Shown: positions 45,501 through 54,871, counted from the stretch's first letter. The stretch is DNA of 64,000 bases from Saprospiraceae bacterium (GCA_016714445.1 JADJNF010000001.1:992001-1056000); one strand, 5' to 3'. A program made the numbers and translations. Notes: generated from the sequence alone by a model not told the origin.

Positions 45501-47590
45501 CAAACATTGAGACTAAAGCCAGGTTCGTTAAAAGCAGAAACATCAGTGAACAATACTTTCAGGCTATCAGAACCTTCTTCACATCCACTGAGTGAATATG
45601 TGAAATCAGGGACAATTTTATTTTCAAAAACACCTATTGTTTGGACCAATGTATCAAAACATCCATCCGAACCTCTGACTGATTTCAGCCAAACTTTATA
45701 CAGTCCTGCTTTTGGAAAAGTAAAGGATGGATTGGCTTCTGTGCTTTTGAATATGGCAGATGTATCCGGAAAATTGAAATTCCATTCATATGCAGAAGTA
45801 TTTAAACTGTTGTTGCTGAATGAGATGGTTAGCCCTGCACAATCTGCACCTGTGGCAGTAAAAGATGATTTTGGTTGTCCGGCCAAAAGTATTTTTTTTG
45901 ACAATTCAACTTCACACAAAGCATAAAAATTTGTCAGTAAAGTGATGTTAAGGCTATTGGGATCTAATGGAACTTTTATTATTGATGAATCTCCTGAATA
46001 TTCCTTACCATTTACAAGCCAGGCTGTTTTATCAATCGTAGCATACAGATTTAAAGACCCTGATAAGTTAACCAATCTGATGTCTACAGAATCATTTTCA
46101 GGACAACCTATGTAATCTATTTTAAAGTCCAGCTCAGGCACGATATCTTCGATCAGAATCTGTTTTGAAACTACAGATCGGCAACCATTACTGGCAAATA
46201 CTTCAAGTCGGATGTCCACATCTCCAGAATAAGATAGGTTTATATTAGGCGAGCTGCCTGTATAATTTTTTGTGATGTTATTCTGAATAACCTGCCAATT
46301 CCAGGTATTAAGGCTGTATCCTGGCTGGTCAAAGAGAGATAGGTCTCTAAGCAACAGATTTAAGCTGTCCTGATTTTCATCGCAGCCGCTCAGAGCATAG
46401 GTAAAATCAGGAACTATTTTATTTTCAAAAACAGAAACAGTCTGCAATATAGTATCAAAACAACCGTCAGAACCTCTGGTAGCCCTAAGTCTTACATTAT
46501 AAATTCCCGATTGAGGAAATGTAAATATAGGATTGGCCTGGGTGGATTTAAATATAGGATCAGTGCTTGGATAATTAAAATCCCATTGATATGCGCTTGA
46601 ACTCAAACTATTGTTATAAAACTCCACCGTCAATCCATCACAATTGGATTCAGATGTAGTAAACTGAGCCAAAGGCGGCTGACTACACACCCTAACATTG
46701 TACTGAAAATCACGTCTAATGGTACTTAATAGAACTCCATTTCTGTATTCTTCGACGCAAACACCGATCAGAAACTGGCCAACCAAATTGGGATTGGCGG
46801 TAATTTCTCCCGTTTTGCTATCTATTTTTAAGGGTACACCACCCATCATGTCATTTAACGAATATGGTGGGGCTAAAAGAACGTTATTGTATGGCGGAAA
46901 ACTAGGAGGTTGTGGTTTTGGATTGACTCTCGTGGCACCAAGCGAAGGAACACAAAGCTTGTAAACCAGGGAATCACCTTCCTTGTCTGTTGCTTTATGA
47001 TCAAACACAAGAGGTTTGTTTGCACATATATATACATCCGGCCATTGATCGAATGTTGGAGTACTGTTTTTTAACGTCAACGATTGTTCAGTCACAGCTA
47101 CCCAATAGGTAGAACCGGTTTCCAATGGATCCAAAACATTGTTTAGTGAAGCGTTTCTGCAGCATCTCTGATATGACAGCAAGTACCCACCAGGTCTTTG
47201 AGGTAAAAAAACATTACCTTGGTAAGTGGTTTCATGCACACAAACCTGTGTGCCTTCAAATCCACAATCACTTTGTATGTATTCATTTAAGGTATCTGAA
47301 GCCATAAATGGGATTCTGATCTGCCCGTTATTGGCCAACCAAATAGCCAGGGCTCCACTCCCTGTAAAAATACCTATCGATGCGGGGTCATCAAATTGTG
47401 CTTCCGGTGAACCCAAAAAACAGTCCCTGCGCAGTACCAACTTTACCTGATAAATGTCACCGGATACATGTTTATACGTAATATTACCACCTACGATGTG
47501 GGTGGCAGAAATATCTTCCGGTATCAGAAAACATACACTGATCAGGAGCAATAAATTTTTTATCAAACTTTTTATTTTCTTATTTTCCAT
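42578..47590 (-). CDS. Large T9SS type B cargo with PKD domains (adhesin-like)
   Basis: 1670 residues with a signal peptide (LISVCFLIPEDISA). The N-terminal region (to about 290) has paired cysteines (DCGFEGTQVCVHE, SYQRCCRNASLN). About ten PKD/Ig-like domains follow, such as VEFYNNSLSSSAYQWDFNY. A stretch of three domains is duplicated at a period of 267 residues (the FENKIVPDFTY motif at nt about 46421 and 45620). The end is the gliding-motility (CHU_C, T9SS type B) sorting domain: IPNAFTPNNDGNNDIFRV, IYNRWGQEVFRT, GWDGTFNGQELAPDAY. It is exported and attached at the surface. The start overlaps the previous gene stop by 11 bp, the last gene of a PorP-led operon. Confidence 0.88.
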   Translation of the reverse strand: MENKKIKSLIKNLLLLISVCFLIPEDISATHIVGGNITYKHVSGDIYQVKLVLRRDCFLGSPEAQFDDPASIGIFTGSGALAIWLANNGQIRIPFMASDTLNEYIQSDCGFEGTQVCVHETTYQGNVFLPQRPGGYLLSYQRCCRNASLNNVLDPLETGSTYWVAVTEQSLTLKNSTPTFDQWPDVYICANKPLVFDHKATDKEGDSLVYKLCVPSLGATRVNPKPQPPSFPPYNNVLLAPPYSLNDMMGGVPLKIDSKTGEITANPNLVGQFLIGVCVEEYRNGVLLSTIRRDFQYNVRVCSQPPLAQFTTSESNCDGLTVEFYNNSLSSSAYQWDFNYPSTDPIFKSTQANPIFTFPQSGIYNVRLRATRGSDGCFDTILQTVSVFENKIVPDFTYALSGCDENQDSLNLLLRDLSLFDQPGYSLNTWNWQVIQNNITKNYTGSSPNINLSYSGDVDIRLEVFASNGCRSVVSKQILIEDIVPELDFKIDYIGCPENDSVDIRLVNLSGSLNLYATIDKTAWLVNGKEYSGDSSIIKVPLDPNSLNITLLTNFYALCEVELSKKILLAGQPKSSFTATGADCAGLTISFSNNSLNTSAYEWNFNFPDTSAIFKSTEANPSFTFPKAGLYKVWLKSVRGSDGCFDTLVQTIGVFENKIVPDFTYSLSGCEEGSDSLKVLFTDVSAFNEPGFSLNVWEWIVVQNGKEVIYSGSSPEIVLSNAGIAEVTLNVFADNGCQARVVKQITVSDLIPEVDFDYVLNGCPSDSTAEIKIINLSAPLNPFATIESSQWTINSQEYTGDSIIVNLPKLTKELSVKLLTTFYKDCNTELTKTFDLSQKVPYTAYGYEPVECPDDENIKIGLFYVDSIANDIQVSGIAWGAGTIGNQNQYTGTNIEIILPKDSLLVFNMTTTFANGCIDRLSNSFLPGPFATVKFGADPVLLCPGETKPLLNNGNPDWTYTWSPSVGLDLTDPSNPKVVSDSNRTYMVTVSDGLCTVTDSVKVIVLKGGVLLDINADTVTCDGKVILNASGGIGPGTYSWGTDPGISEVIGTGQTINASFDGREKLFYVKFIGEACSTSPAVIKITNQVPSIEDLSPITLCREDTVRLTTLNLIPNHINTFNWDADDHIVSGSDTPNPTIRIGANENQPFYLNYDVTNQFGCVLEDSILFNITENPEIDFNFSLTACGEYQICFSTAGSYQGFARWDFGDPSTTNDVSINGAPCYIYPDGGTYNVVLTNLVNVCPFKDVVKSVTVNPQIRLNDIPDSILCVGDSIHLTATSNLPNVQYTWSDIAGVLLTTGAEFSGVFNQDTKLILKGTDIYGCTDIDTISVNYFKFQYTFDVKDSLCANEPTVVKLNLTNPEFYEIQWFPSGLIVSGGNTISPVINASADTSITVKIKHITSGCEETRDIDIMVTSPFTFDITADDVICLDVATGIELNINNPNDYNYQWTPASSILSGANTVNPQIKITDDQIFTVKVTNKLSGCSQTKDKQVLVGDEVFVEVNAEPDFTIFEGESLDIFVKDPVSGSVYNWSTGEAGISINVSPTETTSYQVTVTDINGCTAVDNVTVTVRTAKCDETDVFIPNAFTPNNDGNNDIFRVRSNFIDELELIIYNRWGQEVFRTTDKNGGWDGTFNGQELAPDAYAYYLSVLCINAETYKKKGNVSLLR

Positions 47591-50063
47591 TACCCTGCGT
47601 TTTTCTTTTATCTAAAGTGTTTCTGGATGCTCTTAAGATCTCTACTCTTCTTTCTTTGGCTGCCTTAAGATTATATATGGAATTACGTTCGTCTTTTATG
47701 TTGTCATCTACATCCGGAGGTGCCAGTTCTTTTCCAAATGAAATATCTGTAATGACAAGCTGACCTGAAAGAAAGTAGGACTTCAGTTCTTCATTATCAA
47801 AAAATATCAATTCATTCTTAACTGAATTTACTCTACGTTGTCCTAAAGTAAGATTATATTTTGATTCAGCTCTTGGTGATGTAAATCCTTTTAATATCAA
47901 TTCTACTTTATTGCCAGCCTCAAGCTCCTGAAGTAAATTATTTATAAAGAGTTTGAACTTATCATATCCGCCCTTTACATCACCTTCAAAAAATGTTTCA
48001 TAGTCATCATTATAAGCATCTCTTTTATTCACCGGTAGAGGTTTAGCAAACTTTTGTTTATACTCTTCTTTACGACTTATGTATTTATTGACCAGATTTC
48101 CATATTTTGCTTTAGTGGTTGTACTTCTGCTGGCAACATCCGGTAGATCATTATCAAAAAATAAGGTTATGGGTAAAAGATCCTGCAATACAAATTTATC
48201 CAGATACAATTCTTTGGTAATCAATCCTGACTTATCGTATGGTCTGGTATCAATGATCTCTTCCGCATCCGTATATCCTTCTTTCCTGGCAATAATTTTA
48301 TACATTTTACCTCTGTCTAGCATAAAGTTAAACTCATTGGACAATGGATTCAATTCGACGATATCCTTTACCTGCTGATCAGACATATCAATTAACGTTA
48401 CTGTAGTACCTTCCAGTGGAAACTTGCCTACTTTTGTAAATGTAAATACATCAAGCAACATCATGTCTGTACTCAAATACATTTTCCTAACAAAAGATTC
48501 TGATTTTTCCACCCCGATGGTAGATAGAGTGATGGTATCAGGATAGTAATTTTCTCTCTCTGCGATGATCAGGTAATTTCGATCTTCTGACAAAGGGAAT
48601 TTATGGTCGTTACCTTCGTCATTTTTAACTCTGACCAACTCCTGTCCGGTATCCTGATCTATCAAAATGACCGTAGCCTTTTTTAGTGATCTTCCGGTAA
48701 GTTTATCAAAAGTCAAAGCATTCAAATCCAAATCCAGCTTGATGATATCCAGTTTATAAATGTCATAACAACAGGATTCAAAATAACTATCCAAAAAAAA
48801 TGAACCTTCTCTATTGGATGAAAAATAAGCTGTACCGCCGTCCTCTTTTTCGTAATAATACAGATCATGATAACTGCTGTTGAGCGGATATCCACCATTT
48901 ATGACGCCTCCAAATTCATTATTGATCCTTCCTGCTTTATATATATCATATCCACCAAGACCTTCTCTTCCATCAGAACTGAAATATAGAAAATCACTAA
49001 CTTTATGATAATAAGGTGTTATTTCATTGTCGGCTGTATTGATCTGACTGATATTTACCGGCTCTGAAAAACCGAATTTCGGATCAATTAGACTATACCA
49101 GATGTCCAGACCACCCGCTCCGCCCTGTCGGTTGGATACAAAATATAGGATTTCTTTTCCTGATGATTTGTCAATAGCCAGGTGTGGATGTGTAGAAGTT
49201 GTCCCTGTAAGATTAATAGGTTCCGGCAATTTAACTTCATTTGAAAGTTGACCATTTACATCAAAATTACTGCGAAAAATCTCACAGGACAATTCACTTC
49301 CATTAATATAATTGCAGACCGTATAATAAATCATTGTTCCATTACTATTAATTGCAGCATTAGAAATGAGCTGATCTCTTTCATTGATATACCCGGGGAT
49401 AACAGCGGTGATACTATCTTTTGATTTTTTTAGCAATTTGGAAATATCTCTCGAGGGCAAGGTCAAAGGATTGGCTTCTTTATACTTCATAGATGAAAAA
49501 TAAAATTCATCATTGATCACATTTCCAGCTACTTCTGAAGAAGGAGAATTGATGTCTTCCCCCAGTTTTTCAAGCCTGATATTCTTTTTTGGATTTTTTG
49601 TTAATGATTGTGCATAGTCGATAGAAGCCAACTCTTTTTTTGTTTTGACAGTAAACAGTGTATCTGTATTGCCATATTCAGACATGTAGATATCATAATA
49701 TTTTCTGGCTTCATCATACTTACCTGTGTTTTGTTTCATTTTGGCCAACCAATAAATAGCCACCGGCTGAGTATTGTCTCTCAAAGAATCTATGAGATAT
49801 TGATACTTTTCTGCGGCACGGGCATAAGCATTAAATTGACGAGCTGCCTCTGCCGATTTAAATAGTACCACAGGATCATTTTTGTCAAACTCCAGTGCTT
49901 CATTGTAGTGAATCAAAGCACCATAATAATTTTTATCTGCATATTCCTTTTCTGCTGCTTCGATAAATTGTTTTTTTGTAGGTGACTGGCCAATCACAGT
50001 GCTAATCACCATCAAACAGGCACCGATACAAAGTAGGAATCTATTAATTATACTCTTCATCAT
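47580..50063 (-). CDS. OmpA/PD40/TPR protein, PorE-like
   Basis: 827 residues with a signal peptide (MVISTVIGQ, about 26). TPR motifs are in 28-110 (AAEKEYADKNYYGALIHYNEAL), PD40-type propeller repeats in about 160-400 (LAIDKSSGKEILYFVSNRQGG, YFSSDGREGLGGYDIYKAG), carboxypeptidase-regulatory-like domains (about 450-620), and an OmpA-type C-terminal domain (about 650-800: VELILKGFTSPRAESKYNLT, LGQRRVNSVKN). This order is that of PorE, the T9SS periplasmic protein that ties the machine to peptidoglycan, and of related proteins encoded with SprF and cargo genes. OmpA's usual GHTD is changed to GFTS here, so peptidoglycan contact may be altered. Gap to porP-like gene 12 bp. Confidence 0.82.
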   Translation of the reverse strand: MMKSIINRFLLCIGACLMVISTVIGQSPTKKQFIEAAEKEYADKNYYGALIHYNEALEFDKNDPVVLFKSAEAARQFNAYARAAEKYQYLIDSLRDNTQPVAIYWLAKMKQNTGKYDEARKYYDIYMSEYGNTDTLFTVKTKKELASIDYAQSLTKNPKKNIRLEKLGEDINSPSSEVAGNVINDEFYFSSMKYKEANPLTLPSRDISKLLKKSKDSITAVIPGYINERDQLISNAAINSNGTMIYYTVCNYINGSELSCEIFRSNFDVNGQLSNEVKLPEPINLTGTTSTHPHLAIDKSSGKEILYFVSNRQGGAGGLDIWYSLIDPKFGFSEPVNISQINTADNEITPYYHKVSDFLYFSSDGREGLGGYDIYKAGRINNEFGGVINGGYPLNSSYHDLYYYEKEDGGTAYFSSNREGSFFLDSYFESCCYDIYKLDIIKLDLDLNALTFDKLTGRSLKKATVILIDQDTGQELVRVKNDEGNDHKFPLSEDRNYLIIAERENYYPDTITLSTIGVEKSESFVRKMYLSTDMMLLDVFTFTKVGKFPLEGTTVTLIDMSDQQVKDIVELNPLSNEFNFMLDRGKMYKIIARKEGYTDAEEIIDTRPYDKSGLITKELYLDKFVLQDLLPITLFFDNDLPDVASRSTTTKAKYGNLVNKYISRKEEYKQKFAKPLPVNKRDAYNDDYETFFEGDVKGGYDKFKLFINNLLQELEAGNKVELILKGFTSPRAESKYNLTLGQRRVNSVKNELIFFDNEELKSYFLSGQLVITDISFGKELAPPDVDDNIKDERNSIYNLKAAKERRVEILRASRNTLDKRKTQGNGK

Positions 50064-50075
50064 TTCCTGATTTGA

Positions 50076-51101
50076 TTAATAAATGGGACAAACTTTTACT
50101 TCTTTCAGCGGCTTCACATTAGCGATTATGTAGCGCACGTGTATTTCCGGCCCTCCTTTATTAGAATTTAATATGTCATTAAAGTTATTTGTATCTACGT
50201 CATAACTAAATCCAACATAAATATTGTTGTACTGAGCGGCCATGGTAGGTATAAAGGATTTTGCTGTTCGATATCCCAAACCTACATGTAATTGAAATTC
50301 TTTTCCTCGCTGCTGATTGATATATATTTTACCCAAACCTCCGAATAAAGTTTCATCATATGCTCCTTGTATCTGATACAATCCATGCAACTGAATGTCC
50401 AGCATATCCATCACTTTGATCTGACCGACTGCAGATAGAGAAAACCTGCGGGGAAGATCTGATACATCAGTACCATAAAATGCCACATTCGGCTTTAAAA
50501 GATGCAACACAGATCCTCCAATATCGACAAAAGTACGTGAGTCTTTCTGATATCTGTAGTTAAGCCCTAATCCCGTTTCTAAAAAACTTACTCTTTCAAA
50601 ATTACCAAATGACTCTCCAGTTGGCAAGGTACTGTTGAATATTTCACCATCCCATTGTTTGTCCCATGTCAGTGTCTGATTATTAAATCCTCTTGAAGAT
50701 AAGCCAATTGTCAGCCCTGCACTTACAATGTGTTCTGGAGCTAATATCCTATGATAAGCACCATTTACTGTAAGCGAAGTAAGGTTCAGCTTTGAATCCC
50801 CTTGTCTGTCATGATTCAGACTGGCACCGGCACCTATAAAATGATGATCGCCTTTTAGTACATAAAACTTTCGGTCATATGCACCACTCAAGGTAAACCA
50901 TGGTACCGGCACAAATCTCCATTGATCTCTCAGTGATACCATATACCGATGATCCCCGTTAAATACACCTGTTAGCGCAGGATTAATATTCTGAGGGGAA
51001 TTATAAAATTGACTATAATGCAAATCCTGTGCATTTATTTGTAAAAATAAAGCAAAAAATATGACTCCGAGCCATGTTTTTTTAAAATTATTTGTTTTCA
51101 A
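50076..51101 (-). CDS. PorP/SprF-family T9SS outer-membrane protein
   Basis: 341 residues with a signal peptide (LFLQINAQ). The family start DLHYSQFYNSPQNINPALTG, the beta-barrel patterns (YRYQKDSRTFVDIGGSVLHL, LHVGLGYRTAKSFIPTMAAQ), and FSYDVDTNNF are those of PorP/SprF. SprF-type proteins are encoded with, and needed for secretion of, type B T9SS cargo such as the adhesin SprB; here the operon order PorP, PorE-like, large type B cargo is a typical cargo-specific cassette. It is the first gene of the operon. The core T9SS genes (gldK-N, sov) are not in the window. Confidence 0.87.
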   Translation of the reverse strand: MKTNNFKKTWLGVIFFALFLQINAQDLHYSQFYNSPQNINPALTGVFNGDHRYMVSLRDQWRFVPVPWFTLSGAYDRKFYVLKGDHHFIGAGASLNHDRQGDSKLNLTSLTVNGAYHRILAPEHIVSAGLTIGLSSRGFNNQTLTWDKQWDGEIFNSTLPTGESFGNFERVSFLETGLGLNYRYQKDSRTFVDIGGSVLHLLKPNVAFYGTDVSDLPRRFSLSAVGQIKVMDMLDIQLHGLYQIQGAYDETLFGGLGKIYINQQRGKEFQLHVGLGYRTAKSFIPTMAAQYNNIYVGFSYDVDTNNFNDILNSNKGGPEIHVRYIIANVKPLKEVKVCPIY

Positions 51102-51246
51102 GCACCAGATATTTAGATATATTAAAACAAATTATAATGTATACAATCTAATATAACAGCAAATTATACTAATTTACTAATATTCATTGATTTACTTACT
51201 TTAGTAGTGCAAAAACCATACTAAAAACCAAATAGCAACAAGATGT

Positions 51247-52338
51247 TTATTTAATTTTAAATGCAATACTACTTACGGATTGGCCTGTTTTGTTTTCGAT
51301 CGTTTGTGATTTTATCATTTCTTTTGCCAAAGAATCTTCAAAAACCCCATTTAAATCTTTGATACAACAATATGGTATGTTATTAGGTTCCAAAATTTGT
51401 TGAATGGATTCAAATTTTTGTATACCAAAAACATGTTGCATTGTGGCCTGAAGATTCCCTCTGGCATTAAGTCTTTTGGAATTATCGTCAAAAGTATGGT
51501 ATTTTTCAGGGGGTAAATTCAGGGTAAACCATAGTTTTTTAAATTGAGCATCACTACCCACTGCCAGTAAAAACCTAATTTTATCCTTTGATGTAAAAAT
51601 ATCACCATATGGCGCAATGTTGGGATGCAAGGTGCCTAAAGGCTTTGGAATATGATGTTGCATCAGATAATTACTCGCTTGATTTGCTAAACCGGAAATG
51701 GCACTTTTGTATAAAGAGACATGAATCACACTGCCCACACCTGTTCTTATTTTTTTATAAAGCGCAATTAGAATGGCTTCTTTCATTTGATGGGCCGCAA
51801 ATATATCAATAATGGCTACCGGCAATTTTGCCAGATGATCGATATCCGTGCCATTCATAGAAATCCAACCAGTATCTCCTTGCATGACCAGATCATAGCC
51901 AGGTCGAGGATCATCAAAATCGTAAGCACTCAATTGCGCCATGATGACACCAGGATATTTATTTATAATTTCATCCGGAAGCAGATTTAATTTTTCAGCT
52001 ACTTTTTTTTGAAAATTGGATACAATTATATCACTTTGGGCCATCAGAATTTCTACTTCCTGGCGTGCTTCAAGCAGATTTAAATCCAGAAGCCTAATTT
52101 TTTTACCATAATTTGCACTAAAATAATAGGCAGAAACGGGACTTTCAGCATCTTCAGAAGCAAGTTTCCATTGTCGGGTAGCATCTCCTCCGGTAAGTTT
52201 GTTTTCTATTTTGACCACATCCGCGCCAAGTTCTGCAAAAAATGAAGCGGTCAACGGACCAGCCAATACACTGGACAAATCCAGGACCTTTAAGCCGGAA
52301 AAAGGTCGGTTATCATCAAAAGGTATAGCATTTTTCAC
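51247..52338 (-). CDS. CaiB/BaiF family III CoA transferase, catalytic Asp position changed
   Basis: 363 residues from a GTG at 52338 directly after the stop of the previous gene. Family motifs: LKVLDLSSVLAGPLTASFFAELGADVVKIE, GYDLVMQ, LPVAIIDIFAAHQMKEAI and NQASNYL. Family III members transfer CoA between acids through a covalent Asp. At the expected place, the pattern V-S-L-x-D-S before ...LANQASNYL reads VSLYKS here (K211), so the Asp seems replaced by Lys. The enzyme may be inactive, use another residue, or my alignment by eye may be off. It is coupled to the 3-hydroxyacyl-CoA dehydrogenase gene. Confidence 0.78.
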   Translation of the reverse strand: MKNAIPFDDNRPFSGLKVLDLSSVLAGPLTASFFAELGADVVKIENKLTGGDATRQWKLASEDAESPVSAYYFSANYGKKIRLLDLNLLEARQEVEILMAQSDIIVSNFQKKVAEKLNLLPDEIINKYPGVIMAQLSAYDFDDPRPGYDLVMQGDTGWISMNGTDIDHLAKLPVAIIDIFAAHQMKEAILIALYKKIRTGVGSVIHVSLYKSAISGLANQASNYLMQHHIPKPLGTLHPNIAPYGDIFTSKDKIRFLLAVGSDAQFKKLWFTLNLPPEKYHTFDDNSKRLNARGNLQATMQHVFGIQKFESIQQILEPNNIPYCCIKDLNGVFEDSLAKEMIKSQTIENKTGQSVSSIAFKIK

Positions 52339-53232
52339 TTACATAAATTTTGATGAAACGACCATTTCCTTTGTCCCTGCATGGTAACTATAAAAACCTT
52401 CACCGGATTTTTTACCCAGTTTACCGGCAGTAACCATATTCACCAGCAAAGGACAAGGGGCATATTTTGGATTTCCAAAACCCTGGTGCATAATATTAAG
52501 TATAGACATACACACATCCAGTCCGATAAAATCTGCCAAAGCAAGTGGCCCCATAGGATGAGCCATGCCCAACTTCATGACAGTATCAATTTCATAAACT
52601 CCCGCCACACCTTCATACATTGTATAAATGGCTTCATTGATCATAGGCATCAATATCCGATTGGCTACAAATCCCGGATAGTCATTAACTTCAACTGGTT
52701 CTTTTTTTAAGTTTTTCGAAAGTGCCATGATCAGACTACAAACATCATCAGATGTTCCATATCCGCGTATTACTTCTACCAACTTCATCACAGGAACCGG
52801 ATTCATGAAATGCATACCAATGACTTTATCAGGCCTGGTGGTAATCGATGCTATTTTTGTGATAGAAATGGAAGATGTATTGGTCGCTAATATACAATGT
52901 GGTGGCGAAAACTGATCCATTTTCTTGAAAATATTCAGTTTAAGGTCAATATTTTCGGTGGCTGCTTCTACTATAAGGTCAGCTTCTGCCACTCCATTTT
53001 CTATGTGTAATGATGTAGTAATATTTGCCATGGTAATCTGCACATCTGTTGCGGCAATAATTTCTTTTTTGACCATTCTTTCCAGATTGATCTGTATAGT
53101 TTGAACAGCCTTCCCAAGGGCACTTTCAGAAACATCACACAATATCACTTTATAATTCTGACCAGCAAACACCTGAGCAATACCATTTCCCATGGTACCT
53201 GCGCCTATCACTGTTACATTTTTAATATCCAT
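52339..53232 (-). CDS. 3-hydroxybutyryl-CoA dehydrogenase
   Basis: 297 residues. NAD-binding motif GAGTMGNGIAQVFA at 10-23, the catalytic His in IGMHFMNPVPVMKLVEVI, and the C-terminal 3HCDH domain (DYPGFVANRILMPMINEAIY, GLDVCMSILNIMHQGFG). The reaction is oxidation of 3-hydroxyacyl-CoA (or the reverse) with NAD(P). The single-domain size is that of the short-chain (Hbd/PaaH) type, not of the fused FadB. The CoA transferase begins one base after its stop, so the two are translated together; an enoyl-CoA hydratase lies about 4 kb away. Confidence 0.93.
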   Translation of the reverse strand: MDIKNVTVIGAGTMGNGIAQVFAGQNYKVILCDVSESALGKAVQTIQINLERMVKKEIIAATDVQITMANITTSLHIENGVAEADLIVEAATENIDLKLNIFKKMDQFSPPHCILATNTSSISITKIASITTRPDKVIGMHFMNPVPVMKLVEVIRGYGTSDDVCSLIMALSKNLKKEPVEVNDYPGFVANRILMPMINEAIYTMYEGVAGVYEIDTVMKLGMAHPMGPLALADFIGLDVCMSILNIMHQGFGNPKYAPCPLLVNMVTAGKLGKKSGEGFYSYHAGTKEMVVSSKFM

Positions 53233-54028
53233 TTTTTCATTTTGGTTTTAGATCAGGCAAAGATACGGGTTTAAGCGCCTATATGCCAAATTTTACTACC
53301 ACATCCTTTTATACTCAAAATAAATTGGTTTGCGAAAAACACTTTATTTAATTCATTTATTTTGAGCATAATACCGATAGAATTTTTTGTCTAGATGAAG
53401 ACATGAGTATCTTCGTCTTTGCAAAATAAATTCTCGTCGGTATATTAACCCGGCGGATTAATAACTCTTCATTCGGGAAACACCATTTAGTAGATGGCAT
53501 GATACTGGTATGGCCAGAGAGAATTAGGAATATAGGTAAAATAAGCCCAAATCTGCATTTTTTGTATCCACCCGGATGATAAAATACTGTCGGAAACATC
53601 TGAAATATCCTTGCTATATTTTTTCCATTCCCTCAACTTAACAACTGTGATTCCACTCCGAAAAGACAAAAATAAAGAAGTGCCACAAAGTCTCGAAATC
53701 TCTAAGCTTCACAAAGTAATGATAATCAACTGTATGAAATTAGTGATTCTTTGTTTTTTTGTGCCTTTGTAACAAAATTATACTTTTCGCCAATGATTCA
53801 ACTATAACAATTTAAAATCTGTGTTAAAAAAGAAAGTTACTCCAAACACTAAAAAACGAATACAATGGTAATTGAATTAATTTGCCATCGCATTTATTTT
53901 GGGCATCATTCTAAATATTTTTATTCTTGCGAACAAAGTTCTGATCGATAATTCAGTGAAAATTGATACAATGACTTACATTTGTGATGTTATTTATTTA
54001 TCTTAGTGTCCTTAGTACAACAAGCAGT
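53233..54028. repeat. Gene-free region with several repeats and palindromes
   Basis: 796 bp before the sugar-kinase start. It holds the segment 53311-53340 shared with 3141-3170; a 12-bp hairpin CTCAAAATAAAT / ATTTATTTTGAG starting at about 53314; an A/T-rich imperfect palindrome (about 53370-53448); a short word repeated directly at 53355-53372 and 53889-53906 (CATTTATTTTGRGCATMAT); and copy 2 of the palindromic repeat at 53649-53800 with TGATTC on both sides. TACATTTG at 53977-53984 is a candidate -7 box for the next gene. Confidence 0.5.
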
Positions 54029-54871
54029 ATGTTTATAATTGTAGAAAGCGGATCGACAAAAGCGGATTGGGTAGTAGTACGCAGTAAGGATGATACACAA
54101 TTTTTTAAAACTGCGGGTATAAATCCCGCCACACAAACCGAATTGTTGGATCTGACCAAAGACATTGCATTGCTTGAAGTAATCAGAGAAGCCAAATACA
54201 TTTATTTTTACGGGGCAGGAATCATTGACAAAGTAAGTACATCTCGCATAGGAGACTGGTTGATAGCCGCTGGATTTACAGGTAAAATTTCCGTAGCTGA
54301 AGATATGATAGCCGCTGCCAGAGCTTGTTGTGGCGATGAACCCGGCATAGTCTGTATCCTGGGAACAGGGTCCAATTCCTGTGTTTATGACGGGGTTAAA
54401 ATAATCAAAGCAATACCTACGTTGGGCTATATATTCAGTGATGAAGGCGGTGGAACCCATATAGGCAAAGAAATACTAAAATCCTATTTTTATGGCATCA
54501 TGCCCGAAAAGGAAAAAGAAATTTTTAACGCCAATTTTTCTGTAACGAAAGAATTGTTGGTAGAAAAAGTCTACAGGACTTCAGAAGGAAATAAGTATGT
54601 GGCTTCATTTGCTCAGTTTTTGGTATTGATCGATGGACCATGGAAAGAAAATTTGTTGAAAAAAGTATTCAGGGATTTTATAACCTTAAGAATAATGCTC
54701 TATCCTGAACATACAAACCACAAAATAAAATTTGTAGGGTCTATTGCTCATTATCATCACCTGTATCTGCATGAAGTGATGAATGAATTTGGCCTGAAAA
54801 CAGATGAAATAATTCAACAACCCATATACAAATTAATTGATTATCATTTAAAATATAAGATACATGAGTAG
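54029..54871 (+). CDS. BadF/BcrAD-type ATPase, N-acetylglucosamine-kinase-like
   Basis: 280 residues from the ATG at 54029, chosen because MFIIVESGSTKADW is the family start; an ATG 45 bases upstream would lie over the candidate promoter. ASKHA motifs: phosphate-1 VESGSTKADWVV, GTGSNSCVYDG, and LGYIFSDEGGGTHIGKE. The closing FVGSIAHYHHLYLHEVM is typical of eukaryotic-like N-acetylglucosamine kinases of Bacteroidota. The predicted reaction is ATP-dependent phosphorylation of an amino sugar. The stop overlaps the start of the phosphofructokinase gene by 8 bp, which suggests joint control of sugar entry into glycolysis. Confidence 0.82.
   Translation: MFIIVESGSTKADWVVVRSKDDTQFFKTAGINPATQTELLDLTKDIALLEVIREAKYIYFYGAGIIDKVSTSRIGDWLIAAGFTGKISVAEDMIAAARACCGDEPGIVCILGTGSNSCVYDGVKIIKAIPTLGYIFSDEGGGTHIGKEILKSYFYGIMPEKEKEIFNANFSVTKELLVEKVYRTSEGNKYVASFAQFLVLIDGPWKENLLKKVFRDFITLRIMLYPEHTNHKIKFVGSIAHYHHLYLHEVMNEFGLKTDEIIQQPIYKLIDYHLKYKIHE

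Noticed and set aside
42750..46964. Several plus-strand frames opposite the large T9SS cargo gene
   Set aside because: All are shadows of the 1670-residue gene, with no recognisable domains or start context.
53984..54028. Upstream start for the BadF-type kinase (ATG at 53984)
   Set aside because: It starts on top of the TACATTTG candidate promoter and adds residues not found in the family; the ATG at 54029 starts directly at the phosphate-binding motif.
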